The notes under the pieces were generated by a model. It did not search any database. It saw nothing but the letters and a program-made list of their open reading frames with translations, and was not told the DNA's origin. Shown piece after piece: positions 10,501 through 17,012 of a stretch of 54,219 nt of DNA (position 1 is its first letter; each line of letters opens with the position of its first letter). The translations under genes and the position numbers were made by a program. Source of the stretch: Myxococcaceae bacterium (GTDB taxonomy: Bacteria > Myxococcota > Myxococcia > Myxococcales > Myxococcaceae); the NCBI GenBank assembly GCA_004173515.1, contig SECN01000019.1, forward strand, positions 1 through 54,219, read 5' to 3'.

Positions 10501-10962
10501 TTGCTGTCCGACGAGCCCAAGGAGGGCGAAAAGAAGAAGGCGTCGCGCAAGGACGTCAATCACACGTGGAGCTGGGAGCAGAAGGCGGAGCTGAACGACC
10601 TGAAGCGACCTCCCGCCGCGTACGCGCTGCAGCTCAACAGCGGCGTGCTGCCACTGCTGCTCGCGGGCGAGCACGGCGTGCACCGCTTCGTCGACGGCAG
10701 CCAGGCCGCGTTGGTGCGCGTGCGCTTCGAGCCGCAGCCCCTGGCGCTGCACGCGCTGCCGGCCCTGGAGGATCTGGAGAAGTCGCTGACGCAGTTGGAG
10801 GTGCGCCGGGTGCGGCCCGTCGCCGGCATCGTGGCGGGAGGCACGCTGGAAGACCTGCGTACCGGCGCGAAGCAGCGCTACGGACCTTCGGGCGTGGATC
10901 TGGAACCGCTGTTGGAAGCGTGGTTGCAGTGGCGCGTCTTCGGCGCGCGGAAGGAGGACTGA
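7555..10962 (+). CDS. Clp/HSP100-like double AAA+ ATPase with C-terminal RF2-like domain
   Basis: 1135 residues. Residues 1-150 form a domain shared with the next two genes, followed by an acidic linker (about 190-235). D1 has Walker A GPSGVGKT (277-284), but its Walker B reads LLCLGHAV with no Asp-Glu, and the pore-loop position reads GMSGDW, so D1 looks inactive. D2 is complete: GPTGVGKT (553-560), LLDEVEKAH (Asp619-Glu620), LTSNLG, FRPELFNRLD and sensor 2 GARPLKR (763-769). The usual D2 pore loop GYVG is absent (about 596-604). Residues 845-1135 align by eye with E. coli RF2: QPAYWEE, an LVPGRGAW beta-turn-helix, GEHGVHRFV, then EDLRTG near the C-terminus. The SPF decoding loop and GGQ motif are missing. 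First gene of a three-gene operon. Confidence 0.85.
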   Translation: MNFRFQCWVQRHASRRVTLTPLALPYLAVHGDSLEKATEELTLALDDQLTRVHPRRVPEFIAASDGVLHTLEVQEGIPIWGTETNTVAPLQFTAIVAPAHQSFVGLHAPRLGTHLWFQGKTLPAEAPDRLGERLEGLSDARRLALRQEGQESLVELEVQVSPTPLAALTPRQLRLDIRPPPRPAEAPAERADDDLDDEDADTLDLDTWEPRRRAHPRDGGAKPEKPPPTPTLERIAVPWHTLAQDGQLDPAYEQDALVTLLRARLAAKDAEAVVLVGPSGVGKTAVLHALAQALRAPTATAPKRARPFFFLDGSRLIAGEGMSGDWQQQVIRCLREAAESNSLLCLGHAVDLLDAGKTAHSDQNVAQILLPLLATREVSVLAEATPEAWAQVERRNTSFARLFSVVRVEEPSSDALARILARVAEDDAGPKPLEVLPEALDESRFLCRRFLPYGAQVGNAVAFLRRLLATCAHAEKPRVTRLDAIHQFASESGIPEGLLRDDVPLEPEQVRAFLSARVLGQRTAVERAAAVVSVLKAGLSDTRRPLGVLLFVGPTGVGKTELSKALAELLFGAKERMVRLDMGEYAGPDALVRLLGDGQTPGHLSAAVRRQPFCVVLLDEVEKAHPAVHDALLGVLGEGRLTDTSGRFTDFRNAVLVLTSNLGADTWRARVGFDPSGGVPDTAALRAHYLGEVQRFFRPELFNRLDDVVVFSPLSADLLRRLVVREVEAVCRRPGLSLHDAALEVAPSALEWLAERGFDPRYGARPLKRALERELVVPVAAWLAAHPQGGAVKLYVEAGDAGLSLRAEAVGGDAEGVGRQAIEKVLEDAASLRAEVQRWSRSEPMLALRRELAVFDKASRQPAYWEERSLAEVASRKASEARELDKAFRDCAQQAEAVEDLLFEAHLTRAVGQAESLARDVAGLRRSFQPLRERIHASLFPVSRGVTLLLVPGRGAWPQLCILARAYEAWAQTQSIAFHRALLLSDEPKEGEKKKASRKDVNHTWSWEQKAELNDLKRPPAAYALQLNSGVLPLLLAGEHGVHRFVDGSQAALVRVRFEPQPLALHALPALEDLEKSLTQLEVRRVRPVAGIVAGGTLEDLRTGAKQRYGPSGVDLEPLLEAWLQWRVFGARKED

Positions 10963-10966
10963 CGCC

Positions 10967-13192
10967 ATGGACCTCAAATTGCCCCTGGTGGTGTCCCCGT
11001 TGGGCGGACGGCTGGTGCAGGCCTGGGTGCCCGCCTTCTGGCCCCGGCTGAGCGGCGTGGGCCCCAGCCTCTCCGCGCTGCGCGACGAGCTGGCGCTCGC
11101 CGTCATGACGCGCTTCGAGAAGGAGCCCGCGGCCCACGTGGCGGAGTACCAGCTCCCGCCGCACCTGGCCCTGCGGCACGTCAAGGTGGACACGGAGGCC
11201 CGGGACCGGGAGAAGAACCAGCGCGTCGTCCTCCAGGGCCACATGGCCGTGCTGCTGGAGAAGTGGCCGCGCGACGATTTCTGGGTGGTGACGCCCACCC
11301 GGCTGCCTGAAGCCCGCTTCGCGATCCCGAACCCGGATGCGCTGCCCCAGGCGCTCGCACGCCGGCTGTCCGCGTGGTGCCTGGAGCACGAGCTGGAGGA
11401 CCTGAACGAGGCCTGGGGCACCGGGCACGAACGCCTGGAGCTGCTGGAGGTGGACGCGTACGCGCCCACCATCCTCCCCCGTTCGCCTCCCAAGCCCGTC
11501 AAAGCGACGCGCCGCCGCAAGGCCTCTTCCGAGAAGAAGGCGGAGCCGGCCGCGGAGACGCCCGAGCAGCGCGAAGCCCGCCGCAACCGCCGCCGCCTGT
11601 CGCTCGAGGAGCTGCGCGCGGTGGCGCGCAACCTGAGCCATGGCGCGCGAGACGGCGGGCTGGAGCGCTGCTTCGGCCGCGAGGCGCTGGTGCGCGAGGT
11701 GGTGGACGCGCTGGAGGGCCGCGAGGGCGCCGCGGTGGTGCTCGTGGGCCCGTCCGGCGCGGGGAAGACGGCGCTGGTGCATGAGGCCGTCAGCCGCCTC
11801 ACCGCGCGGCAGGACGCCGCGGGTGTGCGTCGCGACGTGTGGCGCGTGGACGGCAACCAGTTCATCGCCGGCATGATGTACGTGGGCCAGTGGGAGGCCC
11901 GCGCGCGCGGCGTGGTGCGGGAGCTGGTGGAGGTGGGCGACCTGCTCTACGTGGACGACCTGGCCTCGCTCGTCTACGCGGGGCGCACCCACAGCGAGCG
12001 CACCAACGTGGCGCAGTACCTGGAGCCCCATTTGGCGCGCGGCGAGCTGACGGTGCTGGCCGAGTCCACGCCGGAGCGCTTCGAGCGCGTGCGCGAGGAG
12101 GCCCCCACCTTCGCCTCCCTCTTCCGCGTGGTGCACGTGCCCGCGCTGGACGCGCGCGCCACGCTGCCCGCGCTCCTGGGCACGCTGCGCGAATTGGAGG
12201 CCTCGAGCCAGGCGGGCGCGGTGCGGCTGTCCCCGCTGGCGCTGGAGACGCTGATGGACTTGCAACAGCGCTTCGTCGCGCACGAGGCCTTCCCGGGCAA
12301 GGCCGTCCGGCTGCTGCGCCGGGTGGTGTCTCGGCCCGGCACCGAGGAGAACGGCGTGCGCCGCTTCACGCAGGAGGACGTCACCACCGCCATGCACGAG
12401 CAGACGGGCCTGCCGGACTTCGTGCTGGGCAGCGCGCCGCCGAAGACGCGCGACACGCTGGAGCGCGAGCTGGCCGCGCAGGTGGCGGGCCAGCCGGAGG
12501 CGGTGGCCGCGGTGGTGGATGCCATCCTCACGCTCCAGCGCTCGCTGCAACCGCCGGACAAGCCGTTGGCCACCTACCTCTTCGTGGGCCCCACCGGCGT
12601 GGGCAAGACGGAGACGGCCAAGGCCCTGGCGCGCACGCTCTTCGGCGGCGAGGGGCGGCTGGTGCGCTTCGACATGTCGGAGTTCGTGTCCTCCTCCAGC
12701 ATCACCCGGCTCTTGGGGATGCCGGGCGCGCCGGACGGAGAGCTGACCACCGCGCTGCGCACCCAGCCCTTCTGCGTGGTGCTCTTCGACGAGGTGGAGA
12801 AGGCGCACCCGCGCGTCTTCGATGCGCTGCTCCAGTTCCTGGGCGAGGGGCGGCTGACGGACGGCGCGGGCCGCACGGTGGACGCGCGCCAGGCGGTGGT
12901 GGTGCTGACGTCCAACCTGGGCGTGCGCGAGGCCGCGGCCCGCACCGGCTTCCACCGCACGGCGGAGGGCGCGGAGGCGCACTACCTGTCCTGCGTGCGC
13001 GCCTTCTTCCGCCCGGAGTTCTTCAACCGGTTGGACCGGGTGGTGCCCTTCCGCCCGCTGACGCCCGCCGCGCTGCGCGTGGTGGTGGAGCACGCGCTGG
13101 AGTCGCTGCTTTCGCGCCGGGGCATCCGCCGGGGCAACGTGCTGGTGGAGGTGGAGCCCGCGCTGTTGGATCTGCTCGTGGAGCAGGCCTAG
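10967..13192 (+). CDS. second Clp/HSP100-like AAA+ ATPase, ended early by in-frame TAG
   Basis: 741 residues, starting 4 bases after the previous stop with an AAGGAGG ribosome binding site. It has an N-terminal domain like that of the first gene, D1 Walker A GPSGAGKT (261-268), Walker B LLYVDDLA (Asp330-Asp331), and a kept D1 pore-loop Tyr in MMYVGQW. D2 has GPTGVGKT (541-548), LFDEVEKAH (608-609), LTSNLG and FRPEFFNRLD, but no GYVG pore loop. The frame ends in TAG at 13190-13192, just before where the sensor-2 helix (GARPLKR in the paralogues) should come. The same frame stays open for another 963 bases. This is either a broken gene with a small deletion or a genuine truncated subunit. Confidence 0.75.
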   Translation: MDLKLPLVVSPLGGRLVQAWVPAFWPRLSGVGPSLSALRDELALAVMTRFEKEPAAHVAEYQLPPHLALRHVKVDTEARDREKNQRVVLQGHMAVLLEKWPRDDFWVVTPTRLPEARFAIPNPDALPQALARRLSAWCLEHELEDLNEAWGTGHERLELLEVDAYAPTILPRSPPKPVKATRRRKASSEKKAEPAAETPEQREARRNRRRLSLEELRAVARNLSHGARDGGLERCFGREALVREVVDALEGREGAAVVLVGPSGAGKTALVHEAVSRLTARQDAAGVRRDVWRVDGNQFIAGMMYVGQWEARARGVVRELVEVGDLLYVDDLASLVYAGRTHSERTNVAQYLEPHLARGELTVLAESTPERFERVREEAPTFASLFRVVHVPALDARATLPALLGTLRELEASSQAGAVRLSPLALETLMDLQQRFVAHEAFPGKAVRLLRRVVSRPGTEENGVRRFTQEDVTTAMHEQTGLPDFVLGSAPPKTRDTLERELAAQVAGQPEAVAAVVDAILTLQRSLQPPDKPLATYLFVGPTGVGKTETAKALARTLFGGEGRLVRFDMSEFVSSSSITRLLGMPGAPDGELTTALRTQPFCVVLFDEVEKAHPRVFDALLQFLGEGRLTDGAGRTVDARQAVVVLTSNLGVREAAARTGFHRTAEGAEAHYLSCVRAFFRPEFFNRLDRVVPFRPLTPAALRVVVEHALESLLSRRGIRRGNVLVEVEPALLDLLVEQA

Positions 13193-13197
13193 GCCTG
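13184..13197. repeat. 14-bp perfect palindrome centred on the in-frame stop
   Basis: CAGGCCTAGGCCTG reads the same on both strands and contains the TAG that ends the second Clp-like frame. It lies exactly where about 50 residues (sensor 2 and following helix) are absent compared with the paralogues. It could mark a deletion junction or a sequencing or assembly error. Confidence 0.6.
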
Positions 13198-14155
13198 GGC
13201 GCCGGAGCCGGATCCGGCGGCCTGGACGCTTTCGGACGTGTCGCGCGTGCTGGAGGAGGCGGCGGCGCGGCTGGACGCGCTCGGCGCACCGGAAGTGGGC
13301 CCGGAGGCGTTGGAGCTGGTGGATCGGCTGGAGCGCCTGCGCGCGGAGGCCGTGGACATCCGGGAGACCGAGCTGGCGGAGCTGGACTTCCTGGAGACGG
13401 AAGAGGCGGTGCCCAAGGAGGTGGAGCACAGGTACCCGAACTGGAACCACAACGCCGGGCGAGGCGGCCTCCGGGCCCGGCCGACCTATGCCGCCGTGCC
13501 CCTGCCGGTATCCCGAGAGGAGCGGCTGCGTCGCTGCCGCCCCCTGGTGGTGGCCCTGCGGGACGAGGTGGAGTGGCTTTCGCATCAGCTCGCCTGCCGG
13601 GAGCGCGGTCCGGACACGCGGGCCCTGCTCATCGAAGGACTGGGCGATGCGACCCTCTCCGCGTTGGAGACGGTGGTGCGCGCACTGCCGCAGTCCCTGG
13701 GACGTGGGGTGGTGCACGACGAGCGCGTGGAGCCAGACGGTCGCATCACCTGGACGGTGTCCGGCGCGCAGCGTCCGTCCGGGGTGCGGGTGCGGCGCAT
13801 GGCCGTGAGCGTCACGGCCTTCGGCCTCGCGGAGGTGCTGGCGCTGCTGGAGGGCTACGCGCTGGTGGAGTCCCGCGGCGACGGGGGACGCCGGATGCAC
13901 GTGCGCCTGGAGCTGCTGGACGGCGACGCGGGCCTGCTGGACGACGTCTCCGGGGCGGTGGCCACGCGGGATGCGGTGCGCGCGGCGCAACGCGAGGCGC
14001 GGCGGACGGGGACGGAGCGGGAGCAGGACCGGGGCCGCGTGGTGCTGGAGGGAAAAGTCGGCGCGCTGGTGCACCTGGCGAGCCGGCACACGCCGTCCGA
14101 AGCGCTCGCATGGGCCGGGTGCGTGCTGCGGCACGCGGCCCGGAAGGAGGGCTGA
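13193..14155 (+). pseudogene. C-terminal part of the second Clp-like gene, after the stop
   Basis: This stretch continues the frame of the preceding gene after its TAG and stays open for 320 codons up to a TGA 3 bases before the next ATG. The first possible start is GTG 13238, with no ribosome binding site in front, so independent translation looks unlikely. The product (305 residues from GTG 13238) is helical at first, then has RRMAVSVTAFGLAEVLALLE and a GKVGALVHLASRHTP segment. The order and spacing faintly recall the RF2-like region of the first Clp gene, but the match is weak. Coding-type composition and the kept coupling to the next gene suggest either recent breakage or readthrough. Confidence 0.6.
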
Positions 14156-14158
14156 GCC

Positions 14159-16450
14159 ATGGACAAGAACCTGCACCTCTTCGTGCGCCGCTACCCGGGA
14201 CTGGGCGTGGCGGCCCACGTGCTGACGCACCCGCATCTGGCGTCGTTCGCCAGCGACCTGAACACCGCGCGGCTGGATCTGGCGGAGGTGGTGGGCCGCC
14301 TGCTGCGCCGTGGCGCGCTGTGGGACGAGGTGACGCACTGGGAAGACCTGCGCCAGCGCCGCATGGCCTTCACCGTGCGCGCCATGCAGCACGGGCGACT
14401 GCTGTCCGTGCCTCTGCGCCTGACGGTCGTGACCCATGGCGGACGGGGCAAGGCCCGGGCCGCGCGCAAGGGCGACGCGGCCAAGGGGCCTCTGCGGGTG
14501 TGGGTGCCGCGCGTGGGCGTGGAGGGCACGCTGAACGACGCGGCGGACCTGGAGTCCTACGTGGAGGAGCTGGTCCGCCACGAGCTGTACCTCGCGCCGC
14601 TGGAGCGGTTGCACGGGCTGGCCTACCTGGGTGAGGAGTCGGTGGAGACGCTGTCCGTGCCGGCGCGCGTGAAGCCCACGGCGAAGGCCCGCGCGGAGGA
14701 CGACGCGAAGCAGCCCCGGCGCCTGCCGCCGCCCCCCGGGCTCGCGGAGGCCAGCCGCTGCCTCAACGACGAAGCGCGCGCGGGCCTGCTGGAGCGCGCG
14801 TGGGAGCGCGACGCGGAGCTGGCCCGGCTCGCCCAGGCCGTCACCGCGAGCTCCCGCGCCAGCGTGCTGCTGGTGGGCCCGGCGTCGGTGGGCAAGACAG
14901 CGCTGGTGCACGAGCTGGTGCAGCGCGCGGAGTCCGCCGCGGAGGGCCATCCGCTGCGCGGCCTGGAGGTCTACAGCACGTCGGGCGCCCGCATCATGGC
15001 CGGCATGCGCTACCTGGGGCAGTGGCAGGAGCGCGTGCAGCGCATGGTGGAGGCGCTGCGCGTGCGCCGCGCGGTGCTGCACGTGGACAGCCTGTCGGAG
15101 CTGCTGTCGCTGGGCGGAGGGGACACCGGCCTGGACGTGGCGCGCCACCTGCTGCCGGCCCTGGAGGGCGGCGAGGTGGCGCTGGTGCTGGAGGCGACCC
15201 CGGAGGACGTGGCCCGCGCGGAGCGGACACACGGCGCCTTCCTGCAGGCGCTGCGGCACTTCCCGGTGGCGCCCCTGGACACCGGGGCCGCGCACACCGC
15301 GCTCCATCAGGCTTCGCAGCGGGTGGCCCGGGCGCGCAAGGTGCGCTTCACGGCGGAGGCGCTGGAGCGCGCCGCCGAGCTGACGGAGCGCTTCGGGGAC
15401 GGTCCGCCGCCCGGGGGCGCGGTGTCCCTGCTGCGCTCGGCCAGCGCCCAGCCCTCCTCCACCGGCGACGTGGACGCGACCGGGGTGACGCAGGCCTTCT
15501 GCACGCGCACCGGCTATCCGCGCGAGCTGGTGGACACGTCCATGCGCCTGGATCCGGACGCCCTGCTGCGCAGATTCCGCGAGCGCATCGTCGGCCAGGA
15601 CGAGGCCACGCTGCTCTTGCGCAACCTCATCGTCACGCTGAAGACGGGGCTGGCGGATCCGTCCCGCCCGCTGGGCGTGTTCCTGCTGCTGGGCCCCACC
15701 GGCGTGGGCAAGACGGAGTCCGCGCTGGCGCTGGCGGAGTACCTCTTCGGCGACACGTCCCGGCTGGCCCGCTTCGACATGGCGGAGTACGCGGCGCCGG
15801 GCAGCGCGGGACGTCTGGTGGGCGAAGGGGGCGGCCAGCAGGGCGGCCTCGCGCGCCGCGTGCGCGAGCAGCCCTTCGGCGTGGTGCTGCTGGACGAGGT
15901 GGAGAAGGCGGACGCGGGCGTCCATGACCTGCTGCTCCAGGTCCTGGGCGAGGGGCGTCTCACGGACGGCACCGGCCGCACCGTCAGCTTCCGCAACACC
16001 GTGGTGCTGCTCACCAGCAACCTGGGCGCGGACAGCGCGGGGCGCTCGCTCGGCTTCGGCGGGGGCAGCGTGCGCGACATGGAGCAGCACTACCTGGGCG
16101 CCGCCACCGCCTTCTTCCGCCCCGAGCTGCTGAACCGGTTGGATCAGGTGGTGCCCTACCGGCCCCTCACGACGGAGGTCATCCGGGCCCTGGCGCGGCG
16201 CACGCTGGTGGCGGCCCTCACGCGCGAGGGGCTCACCCGCCGGGGCGTGAAGGTGTCCTTCGGCGAGGACGTGGTGGAGTACCTGGCGCGCACCGGCTTC
16301 GACGCGCGCTACGGCGCCCGGCCCCTGAAGCGCGCGGTGGAGCAGCACGTCGTCACGCGCCTGGCCCAGTGGCTCGCGGGACACCCGGGCACCCCGCCCG
16401 CGCAGGTGACGCTGCGGGTGGGCACGGAGGGAACGGTGGAGCTCATCTAG
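14159..16450 (+). CDS. third Clp/HSP100-like double AAA+ ATPase
   Basis: 763 residues, starting 4 bases after the preceding stop with GGAAGGAGG upstream. The N-terminal domain resembles those of the two upstream genes (HPHLASFASDLNTARLDL corresponds to LPYLAVHGDSLEKATEEL in the first). D1 has Walker A GPASVGKT (240-247), a Walker B with only one acid (VLHVDSLSE, Asp310-Ser311) and pore-loop Tyr in MRYLGQW. D2 has GPTGVGKT (512-519), LLDEVEKAD (579-580), LTSNLG, FRPELLNRLD and sensor 2 YGARPLKR. The D2 pore loop is a Gly-rich GEGGGQQGG instead of GYVG. It has no C-terminal extension, no Clp_N repeats and no ClpB middle coiled coil. It closes the operon. Confidence 0.85.
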   Translation: MDKNLHLFVRRYPGLGVAAHVLTHPHLASFASDLNTARLDLAEVVGRLLRRGALWDEVTHWEDLRQRRMAFTVRAMQHGRLLSVPLRLTVVTHGGRGKARAARKGDAAKGPLRVWVPRVGVEGTLNDAADLESYVEELVRHELYLAPLERLHGLAYLGEESVETLSVPARVKPTAKARAEDDAKQPRRLPPPPGLAEASRCLNDEARAGLLERAWERDAELARLAQAVTASSRASVLLVGPASVGKTALVHELVQRAESAAEGHPLRGLEVYSTSGARIMAGMRYLGQWQERVQRMVEALRVRRAVLHVDSLSELLSLGGGDTGLDVARHLLPALEGGEVALVLEATPEDVARAERTHGAFLQALRHFPVAPLDTGAAHTALHQASQRVARARKVRFTAEALERAAELTERFGDGPPPGGAVSLLRSASAQPSSTGDVDATGVTQAFCTRTGYPRELVDTSMRLDPDALLRRFRERIVGQDEATLLLRNLIVTLKTGLADPSRPLGVFLLLGPTGVGKTESALALAEYLFGDTSRLARFDMAEYAAPGSAGRLVGEGGGQQGGLARRVREQPFGVVLLDEVEKADAGVHDLLLQVLGEGRLTDGTGRTVSFRNTVVLLTSNLGADSAGRSLGFGGGSVRDMEQHYLGAATAFFRPELLNRLDQVVPYRPLTTEVIRALARRTLVAALTREGLTRRGVKVSFGEDVVEYLARTGFDARYGARPLKRAVEQHVVTRLAQWLAGHPGTPPAQVTLRVGTEGTVELI

Positions 16451-16583
16451 GGCGTGCCCGGTGCCCGGGTGGGCCCCGGCCCGCCAGTGTCGGGCGCTTT
16501 ACTTTGTCGGGCTCCGCCATCCCGAAAAGACATGATTTGACAGCAATCCCAGCCATCCTTCGTTGCGGCAATCGCTAACGAAA

Positions 16584-16606
16584 CTGCCCGTGACGGGCAG
16601 AGGAGG
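16584..16606 (+). promoter_or_regulatory. 7-bp hairpin abutting the AGGAGG ribosome binding site
   Basis: CTGCCCG (16584-16590) and CGGGCAG (16594-16600) form a perfect stem with a 3-base loop, directly followed by AGGAGG (16601-16606), 5 bases before the ATG of the small secreted protein. A TTGACA hexamer occurs at 16537-16542 but no matching -10 is clear. The hairpin could stabilise the 5' end or affect translation. Confidence 0.4.
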
Positions 16607-16611
16607 ACCCC

Positions 16612-17004
16612 ATGGTGCACTGGTTCAAGCGTGTCTCGGTTTCCCTCGGATGGAAGGCCCTGCTGGTGTCAGGGATGGCCGCAGGAGCGTTGCTGTTGAC
16701 GCCTGGTCAGGCGGCGGCGGAGACAGACTCGCCCTGCCCTTTCACGGGGGTCCTGTGTCTGTTCGAGGGCTCGGACTACACCGGCGCGGTGTGGAACGTC
16801 CGTGCCCTCACTCCCGGCGTGGGGGTTTGCGTCAACCTGGGGGAGCACGGCTGGGAGGATCGGGCGTACTCCGCCATCAACACGGGCAACTCTTACGCGT
16901 CGCTGTTCCTCAACGCGGACTGCGTCGGAGGACCCCACCCCGTCGATCCCCACTCGGGGCAGAGTGATCTGCCATTCCAGCCCAAGAGCGTCTGGGTGTA
17001 CTGA
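16612..17004 (+). CDS. secreted peptidase inhibitor I36-like protein
   Basis: A 130-residue protein with a signal peptide (positive N-terminus, hydrophobic core, cleavage likely after GQAAA near residue 37). The mature part resembles the I36/beta-gamma-crystallin-like family: CPFTGVLCLFEGSDYTGAVWNV, then NLGEHGWEDRAYSAINT with a conserved Asn and aromatics, then a closing VWVY strand. Cysteines in pairs suggest disulfides in an extracytoplasmic protein. Members are found as Streptomyces metalloprotease inhibitors and as many uncharacterised secreted proteins, so inhibition is only a possibility here. It ends 8 bp before the convergent HEAT gene. Confidence 0.7.
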   Translation: MVHWFKRVSVSLGWKALLVSGMAAGALLLTPGQAAAETDSPCPFTGVLCLFEGSDYTGAVWNVRALTPGVGVCVNLGEHGWEDRAYSAINTGNSYASLFLNADCVGGPHPVDPHSGQSDLPFQPKSVWVY

Positions 17005-17012
17005 CCCGCCGC

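Noticed and set aside
10634..16384. A 1916-codon open frame on the minus strand across the Clp-like operon
   Set aside because: It is antisense to three genes with clear AAA+ motifs. The product is His/Arg/Gln/Gly-rich with no domain, as expected when a high-GC gene is read backwards.
7555..16450. Reading the Clp-like cluster as a type VI secretion ClpV locus
   Set aside because: No TssB/TssC, Hcp, VgrG, TssJ-M or baseplate genes occur on either side, and the N-terminal domains are unlike ClpV.
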